A stretch of DNA of 64,000 bases, taken from JAFAXD01 sp963816775. Lineage in GTDB: Bacteria; Pseudomonadota; Alphaproteobacteria; Rhizobiales; Xanthobacteraceae. Where the stretch lies: the NCBI GenBank assembly GCA_963816775.1, contig CAWFLX010000007.1, forward strand, positions 62,001-126,000, written 5' to 3'. This document shows, one piece after another, positions 52,259-60,852 of the stretch (positions within the stretch are counted from its first letter, which is position 1; every line of letters begins with the position of its first letter). The position numbers and the translations under genes are program-made. Below the pieces are notes generated by a model. That model had not been told where the DNA came from. It made no database searches and saw nothing but the letters and a program-made list of their open reading frames with translations.

Positions 52259-53932
52259 ATGAGCAGCCGAATAGCGGTGCATGATCCGCGCGGATATCCG
52301 CCGAAGGTCGCCGGCAAGCGCCTGGCGCCGCGCCTCGAGAGCCTCGACGGCAAGGTCGTCTATCTGGTCGACTGCCGGTTCGACAATTCCGACGCATTCA
52401 TGGAACAGATGCGGGAATGGTTCGCCGAGCATTTGCCGGCGGTGAAGACGCGCATCATCCAGACCCGCGAAAGCTGGGTCGACGACCCGCAGATGCGCGC
52501 CAAGGTCGAGGAGGATGGCGACGCCGCCATCCTGGGTGTCGGGCTTTGAAGCACCTGCTGCCCCACGGTCGTGGGGCTCGCCATGTCGCTGGAAGAGCGC
52601 GGTGTCCCGACCATCGCGGTGCACACCCACGTGTTCGCGCGGCTCGCGAAAGCCGCCGCGTTGGCGAATGGCATGCCGCGCACCCGCCAGGTGTTCGTGC
52701 CGCAACCCGTTGTCGGCGTATCGCCCGCACAGCTGCGCGCCTACATTGAGGGCGACGACAAGATCACCGGCCGGCCGTTCGTACAGGAAGTGATGGAAGG
52801 GCTCTCGCGTCCGCTCGATCAAGAAGATCTCAAGGGCTCAACCTTCGAACGGTCCACACCGCGGCTGCTCGAGCCCGACACCGAGGACAATCTGCAGGAA
52901 CTCTTCATCCGCAATCGATGGACCGACTTTCTCCCGATTACCCTGCCGACGGAAGAACGCGTCGCCCGCATGCTCAAGGGTACCAGCCATCCCCCCGACA
53001 AGGTGGTCGGGCGGCTGCGGCCGACAGCGTTTCGCGAGTTCTGGGAATTCACGGTCGAGAAAGTGGCCGTTAACGCGGTGATGGCGGGCGCACGACCGGA
53101 ATATCTGCCGGTGATCCTTGCCATGGCGGCGAGCGGGCAAACCGCGCGGTCGAGCAGCACCAATTCGTTTGCAACGATATCCGTCGTGAACGGCCCGATC
53201 CGCAACGAGATCGGCATGGATTCCGGCATCGGCGTGATGGGCCCGTACAACCACGCCAACGCGACGATCGGGCGCGCCTATGGCCTGCTGTCGCAGAATT
53301 TGCAGGGCGGCTCGGTACCGGGCGAAAGCTACATGGGCACGCTCGGCAATTGGTACGGCTATACGGCGGCGTTCCCGGAGGCCGAAGAAAGAAGCCCCTG
53401 GCAGCCGCTGCATGTGCAGCACGGTTTCAAGCCGACCGATTCCACCGTCAGCATTTTCTTTGGCGGCTGGTACACCCACGCCGGCCAGGGCCCGCGCGAA
53501 ACCTGGCAGAACTTACTGATCCGAACCCTGATCGCGACCGATCATTACCTACCGCCGTTCCTGGTCATGGACCCGATTGCGGCGCGGGAGTTCCACCGCC
53601 TCGGCTTCAGCAAGGAAGGATTGATCACGTGGTGTGCGGAGAATGCCCGCCTGCCGGCGCGCGACTATTGGGACAACCAGTGGATTCAAACACTGATGCA
53701 CCCGCTCGCGGTCGCGGGGGTCGAGCCCTATGCGACCCGGCTCAAAGCCGCACCCGACGAACTCGTGCAACTCTTCCTACCCGAGGACATCAACATCGTT
53801 GTCGCCGGCGGCGAGACGCAGGGATTTTGGAAGATCTTTGGCGGCCGCTACGGCGGACGCGGCCCGGGCGCGCCGGTGACGGATAAAGGCAAGGTCGCGA
53901 GCCCGACGCTGTCGGTTGATGCCTGGCGGTGA
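52259..53932 (+). CDS. UGSC family selenoprotein (in-frame TGA at the U position)
   Basis: Read through one TGA (52547-52549) the frame encodes 557 residues. The N-terminal part (LDGKVVYLVDCRFDNSDAFMEQMREWF...EDGDAAILGVGL) leads directly to U97-S-T-C100, then CPTVVGLAMSLEERGVPTIAVHTHVFARLAKAAAL. This matches the UGSC family, named after a motif whose first residue is selenocysteine in many members. The large C-terminal part (~190-557; TAFREFWEFTVEKVAVNAVMAGARPEYLPVILAMA, GGWYTHAGQGPRETWQ) is also family-like. The ATG at 52259 follows AGGAG. A textbook SECIS hairpin follows the TGA. The function is unknown; the redox motif suggests a thiol/selenol oxidoreductase. It ends the long operon. Confidence 0.9.
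52547..52577 (+). promoter_or_regulatory. TGA codon plus SECIS element of the UGSC gene
   Basis: After TGA (52547-52549) there are 10 bases, then GCCCCAC (52560-52566), loop GGTC (52567-52570) and GTGGGGC (52571-52577), a perfect 7-bp stem. The loop starts 17 bases after the TGA, within the 16-37 range for bacterial SECIS elements, and GGTC resembles the loop of the E. coli formate dehydrogenase SECIS. It would bind SelB during translation. Confidence 0.85.
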
Positions 53933-53950
53933 AAGCGCGCCCTTTCAACG

Positions 53951-54958
53951 TCACTTGAACATCTCGGTCGCGGCCTTGAGCATGGCGTCGCGAATATCCG
54001 GTGTGATGTAGCCCAGCACCTTGATCTGCGCGAAGCGCTTGGCGTCGGGATCGGTCAGATGATCGAGAACCCCGGTCACCACCGTGCCCATCCAGGCGTT
54101 GGCGTAGACCAATTGCAACTCCAGATCGAGGAAGTGGTTGATGAACAGCCGCGCCGCGTTGGGATGCGGCGCGCCGCGCAGCACCGCGCCTTCGATCGGC
54201 GTTATCGGGCACCCCTCCTCCGGAACCACGATCTTTACCGGCAGGCTGCGCAGCGGATACGCGAACGCCACGATCTGCTGCAGCATGACCGGGTACTCGC
54301 CGCGCGCCACCCGGCGTGACATCTGCTGCAAGTCGCGATCGAAGGTGAGGTTCTGTTCCTTGAACTTCTGCAAAAACGCGGGACCGTATTTCTGATAGAG
54401 CACCGCAAAGAATGTCTGTCCGCTGCCGATCGCCGCCATGTCGTCGGACAGCATCTTGCCCTTGAACTCGAGTTTTAGAAAATCGCCGTAGCTCTTGGGC
54501 TCGTCGGCCGGCGCGATCAACCTGGTATTGATCAGCGTGCAGACGAACTGGTTCCAGGCCGGCACCTCCCACTTGTCGGCGGGCGGAACATCGGGACGAA
54601 TGTTCTTGGCGTTCGGGATCGCCCCAAGTTCGGCAATGAAGTCGCTCTTGCGCTGATCCACGATGGTCGCGAGCCCGTGAAACTCCACGTCGGCGATCGC
54701 GCGGCCGGAGCTTTGCTCGACCCGCACGCGCTCGGTGATCTCGCTTGCGCGCGCGTCGAACTCCTTGACCTCGATGCCGTACTTCTTCTGAAACGCATCG
54801 ATCACGACTTTCCAGTGCGGCGCGCCGAGTTGGGAGTGATACACTGTTACGGTCGCTTCCTTCTTGGCCGCAGCCACGACGTCGTTCCACTCCTGGGCAC
54901 CGGCCGGCGACAGCCCCGCACAGGCCAATATCAGAGCTGCGGCCGCACTGAATTTCAT
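53951..54958 (-). CDS. ABC transporter substrate-binding protein (family 1, Fe3+/spermidine-like fold)
   Basis: This 335-residue periplasmic protein has a signal peptide (MKFSAAAALILACAGLSPAGAQ) and a type II binding fold: DVVAAAKKEATVTVYHSQLGAPHWKVVIDAFQKKYGIEVKEFDARASEITERV. The later text (RGEYPVMLQQIVAFAYPLRSLPVKIVVPEEG, GAPHPNAARLFINHFLD) is typical of binding proteins called iron(III)- or spermidine/putrescine-like, many of which bind other ligands. No permease or ATPase lies near, so it is an orphan. It converges with the UGSC gene, 18 bases apart. Confidence 0.9.
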   Translation of the reverse strand: MKFSAAAALILACAGLSPAGAQEWNDVVAAAKKEATVTVYHSQLGAPHWKVVIDAFQKKYGIEVKEFDARASEITERVRVEQSSGRAIADVEFHGLATIVDQRKSDFIAELGAIPNAKNIRPDVPPADKWEVPAWNQFVCTLINTRLIAPADEPKSYGDFLKLEFKGKMLSDDMAAIGSGQTFFAVLYQKYGPAFLQKFKEQNLTFDRDLQQMSRRVARGEYPVMLQQIVAFAYPLRSLPVKIVVPEEGCPITPIEGAVLRGAPHPNAARLFINHFLDLELQLVYANAWMGTVVTGVLDHLTDPDAKRFAQIKVLGYITPDIRDAMLKAATEMFK

Positions 54959-55097
54959 TGATCCCTCCCCCTGGTGCGACGTTGTCGGGGACTATGGCCC
55001 CAGCACCGGTTTCGTCAAGAAACACCCCCTCAAGGCTAGCGCAGCGCTGACGTCATCCCTACATCGTTAGCCGGCATCGTTTCTGGCGGAGGGGTTC

Positions 55098-55535
55098 ATG
55101 TCCCCGTTGGCAATCCTGTTCAATCTGGCGTGGATCGTGTTCGGCGGCCTCTGGATGGCGGTCGGCTGGCTGATCGCAGCCGTGATCATGGCAATCACGA
55201 TCATCGGGATCCCATGGGCGCGGGCGGCCTTCAACATTGCGGCCTATACGCTGCTTCCGTTCGGCCAGCGGGCGGTGTCGCGCGCCGAACATTACGGGCA
55301 GCACGATATCGGCACCGGGCCGCTCGGCTTCATCGGCAACCTGATCTGGCTGATCCTGGCCGGCTGGTGGCTCGCGCTCGGCCACCTCGTCCTCGCGGTC
55401 CTCCTGGCCGTGACCATTATCGGGATCCCGTTTGCCTGGGCGCACCTCAAGCTCGCCGGCCTCGCGCTTTGGCCGATCGGCAAGACGATCGTGCCGATCG
55501 AGGACTTGCGCGTGCCTTATGGCCGGAGGCCCTAA
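55098..55535 (+). CDS. YccF domain-containing membrane protein
   Basis: This 145-residue inner-membrane protein contains two YccF repeats: ILFNLAWIVFGGLWMAVGWLIAAVIMAITIIGIPWARAAF and FIGNLIWLILAGWWLALGHLVLAVLLAVTIIGIPFAWAHLKLAGLALWPIG. Each has two helices ending in TIIGIP. The ATG at 55098 follows GGAGGGG. The function of YccF proteins is unknown. It converges with the TPR gene. Confidence 0.95.
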   Translation: MSPLAILFNLAWIVFGGLWMAVGWLIAAVIMAITIIGIPWARAAFNIAAYTLLPFGQRAVSRAEHYGQHDIGTGPLGFIGNLIWLILAGWWLALGHLVLAVLLAVTIIGIPFAWAHLKLAGLALWPIGKTIVPIEDLRVPYGRRP

Positions 55536-55548
55536 CTCGAGGTGGTCG

Positions 55549-56913
55549 CTACCGCAGGCCGAGCTTTTCAAACGCATCGGCGACGCCGGGCTGCAGTGAC
55601 TGGGCGGCCGCCCGGTCGGCAGTGGCCCCAGCAATGTCCCCTAAGCGCTCGCGCGCTACGCCGCGGCTGTAACGGGCGAGCGCATCATCGGGATCAAGCC
55701 GCAACACCGCGTCGTAGTCCGCAATCGCCTTGTCGGTCTCGCGCAACTTCATATAGACCAGCGCGCGGCGATCGAGCGTGGCCACGTCATCCGTCTTGAT
55801 GGCGAGCGCCGCGTCGCAATCCGCGAGCGCCGCGCGCAACTCCCGGTCGGCCAGCGCGCGCGCCCAGCAGCGGTTGCTGAGCGCGAACGGATAGCGCGGA
55901 TCAAGTTCGCTCGCCTTGGTAAAATCCGCAATCGCTTCCTCATAGTTCTTCGCGTCGAGGTAGGCGAGGCCGCGGCCATTGAAGTCGTTGGCATTGTTGG
56001 GGTCGAGGGCGAGCAATTCGTTGAAGTCGGTGATCGCGTGGTCGCGGTCGCCGCGCGCTCGAAACGCGCGCGCCCGGTTGCCGTACGCGTAAGCAAAGTT
56101 GTGGTCGAAGCGGATCGCTTCGCTGTAATCGGCAATCGCGCGGTCGTAATCGCGCCTCGCGGCGTAAACCAAGCCGCGGCTGTAGAGCGCCTTGGGCTGC
56201 TTGTGATTGAGGCCGATCGCCTGGTTGAAGTCGGCCATCGCCCGATCGTAGTCGTGCTCGTCGTAGCGCGCGAGCCCGCGGCTCAGATAGGCGTCGGCAT
56301 ACTTGGGTTCGAGCTTGATCGCCTGATCGAAGTCCGCAATGGCGCTCTTGGTGTCGCCCTTGCCACGAAACGCGCTCCCGCGGTCAAGAAACAATCTCGC
56401 CCGCTTGGGATTGGCCTGGATCGCCGCGCCGTAATCTGCAATCGCACGATCGAAATCACCCTTGGTCCGATAGACATCCGCGCGGTTTGACAACGCGATC
56501 GCGTACTTTGGATTGAGCCGAAGCGCGGCGTCGTAATCGGCGATTGCCTTGTCGAAATCTCCCTTGAGGCTGTAAGCGTTGCCACGGTTGGAGAACGCGC
56601 TCGCGTAACTCGGGTTGAGCCGGATCGCCGCCCCGTAATCCTCAATCGCGCGATCGAGATCGCCGGCGCCGTAATAGGCGTTGGCCCGATTGTAGAACGC
56701 GATCGCAAGCTCGCCCCGCTCGCCACGCCCTGCTTTGATGATCGCCGTGCAGCCGCTGATCGCTTTATCGGACGAGTAGGCGTTGGTGTCGTTTGCACAT
56801 CGCGCCCAGTCGCGTGCCGGCTGCGCGCCAGCCGGGGCCATTGTCAACAACGCCGCAACGCATGCGCCAAAGCCCGCGGAGCTGACAAGTCGCTTTGCCG
56901 ATGCGTTTCCCAA
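55549..56913 (-). CDS. Tetratricopeptide repeat protein, exported
   Basis: This 454-residue protein has an N-terminal signal peptide (ACVAALLTMAPAGAQ) and about eleven consecutive 34-residue TPR units from ~68 onward, such as AIAFYNRANAYYGAGDLDRAIEDYGAAIRLNP and AFSNRGNAYSLKGDFDKAIADYDAALRLNP. The units are unusually uniform. It probably acts as a periplasmic scaffold for protein contacts. There is no catalytic domain. The partners are not known. The upstream 288-base spacer (56914-57201) holds two hairpin repeats listed separately. Confidence 0.93.
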   Translation of the reverse strand: MGNASAKRLVSSAGFGACVAALLTMAPAGAQPARDWARCANDTNAYSSDKAISGCTAIIKAGRGERGELAIAFYNRANAYYGAGDLDRAIEDYGAAIRLNPSYASAFSNRGNAYSLKGDFDKAIADYDAALRLNPKYAIALSNRADVYRTKGDFDRAIADYGAAIQANPKRARLFLDRGSAFRGKGDTKSAIADFDQAIKLEPKYADAYLSRGLARYDEHDYDRAMADFNQAIGLNHKQPKALYSRGLVYAARRDYDRAIADYSEAIRFDHNFAYAYGNRARAFRARGDRDHAITDFNELLALDPNNANDFNGRGLAYLDAKNYEEAIADFTKASELDPRYPFALSNRCWARALADRELRAALADCDAALAIKTDDVATLDRRALVYMKLRETDKAIADYDAVLRLDPDDALARYSRGVARERLGDIAGATADRAAAQSLQPGVADAFEKLGLR

Positions 56914-57021
56914 TCGTTACCTTCGTCGCGCGAAGCCGGGCGCCCCGGGTGCTATACTGGCTGGCACCTTCGCGTTTGCCAAGGAGCCATGTTATCGAGG
57001 CCCCGACGCGAACGCCGTGCC

Positions 57022-57099
57022 CTAGTGTGGTGGATTTGAAGTTCCTATCATTCTTGCGGGCATCTCGTCATAGGAACTTCAAATCCAAAACCACACTAG
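57022..57099. repeat. Large palindromic element 1 (CTAGTGTGG...CCACACTAG)
   Basis: This 78-bp inverted repeat has arms CTAGTGTGGT-GG-ATTTGAAGTTCCTAT and ATAGGAACTTCAAAT-CCAAA-ACCACACTAG around a ~20-base loop. It shares the CTAGTGT...ACACTAG ends and a GAAGTTC core with the next element. It is probably a non-coding mobile or REP-like repeat. Confidence 0.8.
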
Positions 57100-57112
57100 A
57101 ACCTTATTTTTG

Positions 57113-57188
57113 CTAGTGTCCCTTTGATTGTGAAGTTCGCTACCGGGAGTGCCGCAGGATAAAGCGAACTTCGGAATCGGGACACTAG
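57113..57188. repeat. Large palindromic element 2 (CTAGTGTCCC...GGGACACTAG)
   Basis: This 76-bp inverted repeat has arms CTAGTGTCCC-x-TGAAGTTCGCT and AGCGAACTTC-x-GGGACACTAG. It begins 13 bases after element 1 and ends 13 bases before the aminotransferase start, so it could influence that gene's leader. Its ends and core resemble element 1. Confidence 0.8.
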
Positions 57189-57201
57189 GAAGGTCCGTGA
57201 G

Positions 57202-58524
57202 ATGAACGATTCCGCCCCTCGCAACGACATCGAAACCTATTGGATGCCGTTCACCGCCAACCGGCAATTCAAGGCGGCGCCGCGCCTGCTCGTGGCGGCG
57301 CAGGGCATGTATTACACCTCGCATGATGGCCGCAAAGTCCTCGATGGAACCGCCGGCCTCTGGTGCTGCAATGCCGGCCACACCCACCCCAAGATCGTGG
57401 AGGCGGTGCGCGACCAGGTCGCGCGTCTCGACTATGTGCCGGGGTTTCAGATGGGCCATCCGGGCGCATTCGAGGCGGCGGCGCGGCTCGGCGCCCTGCT
57501 GCCCGGTAATCTCAATCGGGTGTTCTTCACCAACTCCGGCTCGGAATCCGTCGATACCGCGCTCAAGATCGCGATCGCCTACCACCGTCTGCGCGGTGAA
57601 GCCGCGCGCACCCGGTTGATCGGACGCGAGCGTGGCTATCACGGGGTCGGTTTCGGCGGCACTTCGGTCGGCGGCATCGTCGGCAATCGCAAGCTGTTTG
57701 GAACACTGCTGCCGGGGGTCGATCATTTGCCGCACACCCATGACCTCGAACACAACGCATTCTCGCGCGGACAACCGCAATGGGGCGCGCACCTCGCTGA
57801 CGGACTCGAGAGGCTGGTGGCGCTGCACGACGCATCGACCATCGCCGCCGTGATCGTCGAGCCGATGGCGGGGTCGACCGGCGTCCTCGTTCCGCCCGTC
57901 GGCTACCTCGAGCGGCTGCGGACGATCTGCGACCGCCATGGCATTCTGCTGATTTTCGACGAGGTCATCACCGGGTTCGGACGGCTGGGGTCGAGCTTCG
58001 CGGCGGAGCATTTCGGGGTGCTCCCCGATATGGTCACGCTCGCCAAGGGACTGACCAACGCGACCATTCCGATGGGCGCCGTCGTGGTGCGCGAGCCGAT
58101 CTATCAGGCATTCATGACCGGCGCGCCGGAAGCAATCGAGCTTCCCCATGGCTACACCTATTCGGGTCATCCGGTCGCAGCGGCTGCCGCAATCGCCGCG
58201 ATGGACGTCTATGAGCAGGAAGGCCTATTCGAGCGCGCCGCCCGCCTCGCACCTTATTTCGAGGAGGCCGCGCACGCGTTACGACCGCACCGGCATGTGA
58301 TCGACATTCGCAACATCGGCCTGGTCACCGGCATTGAGCTTGCGCCGCGTCCCGGCGAGCCGACGCGCCGCGCCTACGAGGCGTACGTCAAATGCTACGA
58401 GCGCGGCGTGCTGATCCGCACGACCGGCGACACGATCGCGCTCTCGCCGCCTCTCATCATCAACGAACGGGAGATTGACACCCTGTTCGGCACGCTCGGC
58501 GAAGTGCTCGACACTGTGCACTAG
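57202..58524 (+). CDS. Class III aminotransferase (omega-amino acid:pyruvate type)
   Basis: This 440-residue PLP enzyme has YWMPFTANRQFKAAPRLLVAAQGMYYTSHDGRKVLDGTAGLWCCNAGH at the start, FFTNSGSESVDTALKIA, LLIFDEVITGFGRLGSSFAAEHFGV with the PLP-binding aspartate, and the Schiff-base lysine K282 in TLAKGLTNATIPMGAV. The pattern matches omega-amino acid (beta-alanine):pyruvate aminotransferases. It would move an amino group from beta-alanine or a terminal amine to pyruvate. It follows two palindromic elements and is preceded by AGGAAGG. Confidence 0.93.
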   Translation: MNDSAPRNDIETYWMPFTANRQFKAAPRLLVAAQGMYYTSHDGRKVLDGTAGLWCCNAGHTHPKIVEAVRDQVARLDYVPGFQMGHPGAFEAAARLGALLPGNLNRVFFTNSGSESVDTALKIAIAYHRLRGEAARTRLIGRERGYHGVGFGGTSVGGIVGNRKLFGTLLPGVDHLPHTHDLEHNAFSRGQPQWGAHLADGLERLVALHDASTIAAVIVEPMAGSTGVLVPPVGYLERLRTICDRHGILLIFDEVITGFGRLGSSFAAEHFGVLPDMVTLAKGLTNATIPMGAVVVREPIYQAFMTGAPEAIELPHGYTYSGHPVAAAAAIAAMDVYEQEGLFERAARLAPYFEEAAHALRPHRHVIDIRNIGLVTGIELAPRPGEPTRRAYEAYVKCYERGVLIRTTGDTIALSPPLIINEREIDTLFGTLGEVLDTVH

Positions 58525-58530
58525 ATGGCG

Positions 58531-58555
58531 CGAGCGCCGCCTCCCGTGGCGCTCG
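58531..58555. terminator. Hairpin terminator between convergent genes
   Basis: CGAGCGCC (58531-58538) pairs perfectly with GGCGCTCG (58548-58555) around a 9-base loop. It lies just after the aminotransferase stop and in front of the convergent dioxygenase end. There is no T-run. Confidence 0.5.
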
Positions 58556-58581
58556 AAACTCAAACGCAATCTCTGCCGGCG

Positions 58582-59526
58582 CTAAGCGCTGGCGTTGTTG
58601 AGCAGCTTCTCCGGCGGCGGCCCGCCCCATTGCGAGACCAGCGCCTCGTGCGCCGGCACCAGGTTTGAGCCGTTGCGGATGTTCAACCGGTCGCTGTCGG
58701 CCCAATGCTCATGAACACGGCCCCAAGGATCGGACCAGTAATCGTAGACCTGGCTGCCGAGCACGTGACGTCCGATCCCCCACATATGCTCGTAGCCGTG
58801 CTGCTGCAGATAGTCGTGGCCGATGCAGACGTCGTCGATGTCCTGAACCTCGAACGAGATGTGGTTCAGGCCGGTTTTCTCGTGGTTGAGCACGAAGAAG
58901 ACGTGGTGATCCACATAGGTATCACCGCGGTCGAGGCGATTGAACGAGCCGATCAGGTTGTGCTGGTCGCCCTCGAAGACATCGTCCGAGCAGATGAAGC
59001 CCAGCGTGTCGCGAAACCAGTCCACGGTCTCGCGGAATTTTGGCGTGTTGAGCACACCATGCCCGATCCGTTTCACATTCGATGGTCCCTTCGGGATCCG
59101 CATCAACTCGCCGGCGCGAGCGAGCGGCTCCGGCCCGCTGTTGAGCCGTTGGCGCTTGACCGGGATCGGAGCGAGCTTTTCCATCCCGTAGATCACCTCG
59201 ATCTGATAGCCGTTCGGCTCGGTCAGACGCACACGCTTGCCGCCGCCGGGCTCGTCGATGTTTTCGATCCCGCTCGCGCCGGGCAGCTTAGCGAGCCGTT
59301 TGAGGTCGTCCTCGCTTTCGGCGTGGTAACCGAAACCAACGAATTTCGGATCACCTTTTTCGGTGACGTGGAGATGGTGGGGCGGATCGGTCCCCCGCAT
59401 GTAGAGCGCGGTCGGGGTGCGAGCGGAGCGCACCAGCCCGAACCGCGTCAGAAACTCTTCCATGACATCGAGATCGGGCGAGCGCAGGCGCCCGAAAGCC
59501 ATGTCCGCAACCCTTATCTGGGCCAT
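58582..59526 (-). CDS. VOC family extradiol-type dioxygenase (catechol 2,3-dioxygenase-like)
   Basis: This 314-residue protein has two vicinal-oxygen-chelate modules. The metal-binding positions fall in KRIGHGVLNTPKF (His), GLNHISFEVQDIDD (His) and WGRVHEHWADSDR (Glu), as in extradiol ring-cleaving dioxygenases. The start at 59526 is favoured because GGAGG lies 9 bases before it; ATGs at 59532 and 59535 are too close. It would cleave a catechol next to its hydroxyls using iron(II). It is not in an obvious operon; the nearest neighbour is the arsenic operon's MFS gene. Confidence 0.9.
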   Translation of the reverse strand: MAQIRVADMAFGRLRSPDLDVMEEFLTRFGLVRSARTPTALYMRGTDPPHHLHVTEKGDPKFVGFGYHAESEDDLKRLAKLPGASGIENIDEPGGGKRVRLTEPNGYQIEVIYGMEKLAPIPVKRQRLNSGPEPLARAGELMRIPKGPSNVKRIGHGVLNTPKFRETVDWFRDTLGFICSDDVFEGDQHNLIGSFNRLDRGDTYVDHHVFFVLNHEKTGLNHISFEVQDIDDVCIGHDYLQQHGYEHMWGIGRHVLGSQVYDYWSDPWGRVHEHWADSDRLNIRNGSNLVPAHEALVSQWGGPPPEKLLNNASA

Positions 59527-59643
59527 GCTCATCATCCTCCATGACGTGGACGCGGGTTAGATTCGATCAATTCGGCGGCGGACGCAATATGCGCAAATGC
59601 GCATGACATCCGCGCATTGCGAAGCACGCCCGATCGGGAAGCG

Positions 59644-60852
59644 TCACTTGGCGGTGCGCAGCGCCCGGCTCGATAGCCACAAAGTTCCGACTAGCAGCAG
59701 ATTGGCCAAAGCGACCGTCGTGAGCAGCGACAGCATGGCGAGGGGGCCACCGAGGCGAAACGCGACCGCGCCCACAAACGGCGCGAGCGCCATGGCGACC
59801 ATGATGCAAAACGCGAGACGCCCCATCAGTGCCGGGTAGCGACCGGGGCCGAACAACGCGAGCGGCAAGGTGCCGCGCGCGATGGTGCCGATGCCGTTGC
59901 CGGCCGCATAGAGCGCGACGCCAACGCCGAGCGATGTCAGCCCGCCGTAAAGCAGCAGCGTCCCCAAGGCGACCAAGATGGAGGAGGCGATCATGGTCCA
60001 GATCGGATGGTACCGGCGCCCCGCGAACGTCTCGATAAAACGCGCCCCGACCGCGAACGGTCCGATCAGCATGCCGAGCGCGACTGCGGTTGCGAGCGGG
60101 GCGCCGCGCGCCTGCAGCAGCGCGAGCAGATGAGCGCCCATCATTGCGAGGATCGCCGCCGCGAGTGTCACGACCGCGGCCAAAACAACGAACGGCAACA
60201 TTTCAGCAGAGGCGAGCCGCGCCGCGGATCCGGGGCCTCTATGACTGTCCCCGACCGCGGCCCGCGCCGCGGCCGGCAGCACCAGCAGATGAATCGGCAG
60301 CGCTGCGCCGATCTGAAGGGCCGCATAGGCGAAACAGGCGGCGCGCCAGCCGAAATGCTCCACCAGATAAGCGCTCAACGGCCAGCACACTGTGCTGGCA
60401 AAGCCGCCAAGTAGCGTAACCGCCGTGATCGCGCCGCGGGCGTGCTCCCGATAGATCGCGCCGAGCGTCGAAAAGGCCGCATCATAAAGTCCGGCCGCCA
60501 TGCCGGCCCCGATCACCACCCAGGCCGCGAGGTACCACGCGTAATTCCGCGCGAGCCCCAACAGCAAAAGTCCCAGCGCCAGCGTGACGGCGCCGGCTGC
60601 GAGAACCGGCCGGCCGCCGCGCTCCCCAATGGCACGGCCGACCGTGGGGGACAACGCGCCAGCGACCAACAGAGCGACCGACATCCCGGCAATCACCCGG
60701 TCGTAGGTCCAGCCGGTTTCGCGCGCGATCGGCTGACCAAGAACCGCGAGCAGATAGAAGGTCGAGCCCCACGCCAGGATTTGCGTAATCCCGAGCGCCG
60801 GCACCACGACACGCGGATCCACGCTCGGCCTGGCGGGCGCGCCGTCGGTCAT
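59644..60852 (-). CDS. MFS transporter at the end of the arsenic operon
   Basis: This 402-residue protein has about 12 helices. It has LGITQILAWGSTFYLLAVLGQPIARETGWTYDRVIAGMSVALLVAGALSPTVGRAIGERGGRP, an MFS antiporter-like start, and a loop rich in basic residues mid-protein. I chose the ATG at 60852 because it overlaps the aquaporin stop by one base (TGATG); 60870 is also open. Its place after arsR-aqpS-arsC suggests efflux of an arsenic compound, but the family alone does not show that. Confidence 0.85.
   Translation of the reverse strand: MTDGAPARPSVDPRVVVPALGITQILAWGSTFYLLAVLGQPIARETGWTYDRVIAGMSVALLVAGALSPTVGRAIGERGGRPVLAAGAVTLALGLLLLGLARNYAWYLAAWVVIGAGMAAGLYDAAFSTLGAIYREHARGAITAVTLLGGFASTVCWPLSAYLVEHFGWRAACFAYAALQIGAALPIHLLVLPAAARAAVGDSHRGPGSAARLASAEMLPFVVLAAVVTLAAAILAMMGAHLLALLQARGAPLATAVALGMLIGPFAVGARFIETFAGRRYHPIWTMIASSILVALGTLLLYGGLTSLGVGVALYAAGNGIGTIARGTLPLALFGPGRYPALMGRLAFCIMVAMALAPFVGAVAFRLGGPLAMLSLLTTVALANLLLVGTLWLSSRALRTAK

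Noticed and set aside
53790..55025. 411-residue minus-strand ORF overlapping the solute-binding protein
   Set aside because: It is an out-of-frame reading of the binding-protein gene, lacking its signal peptide and motifs.
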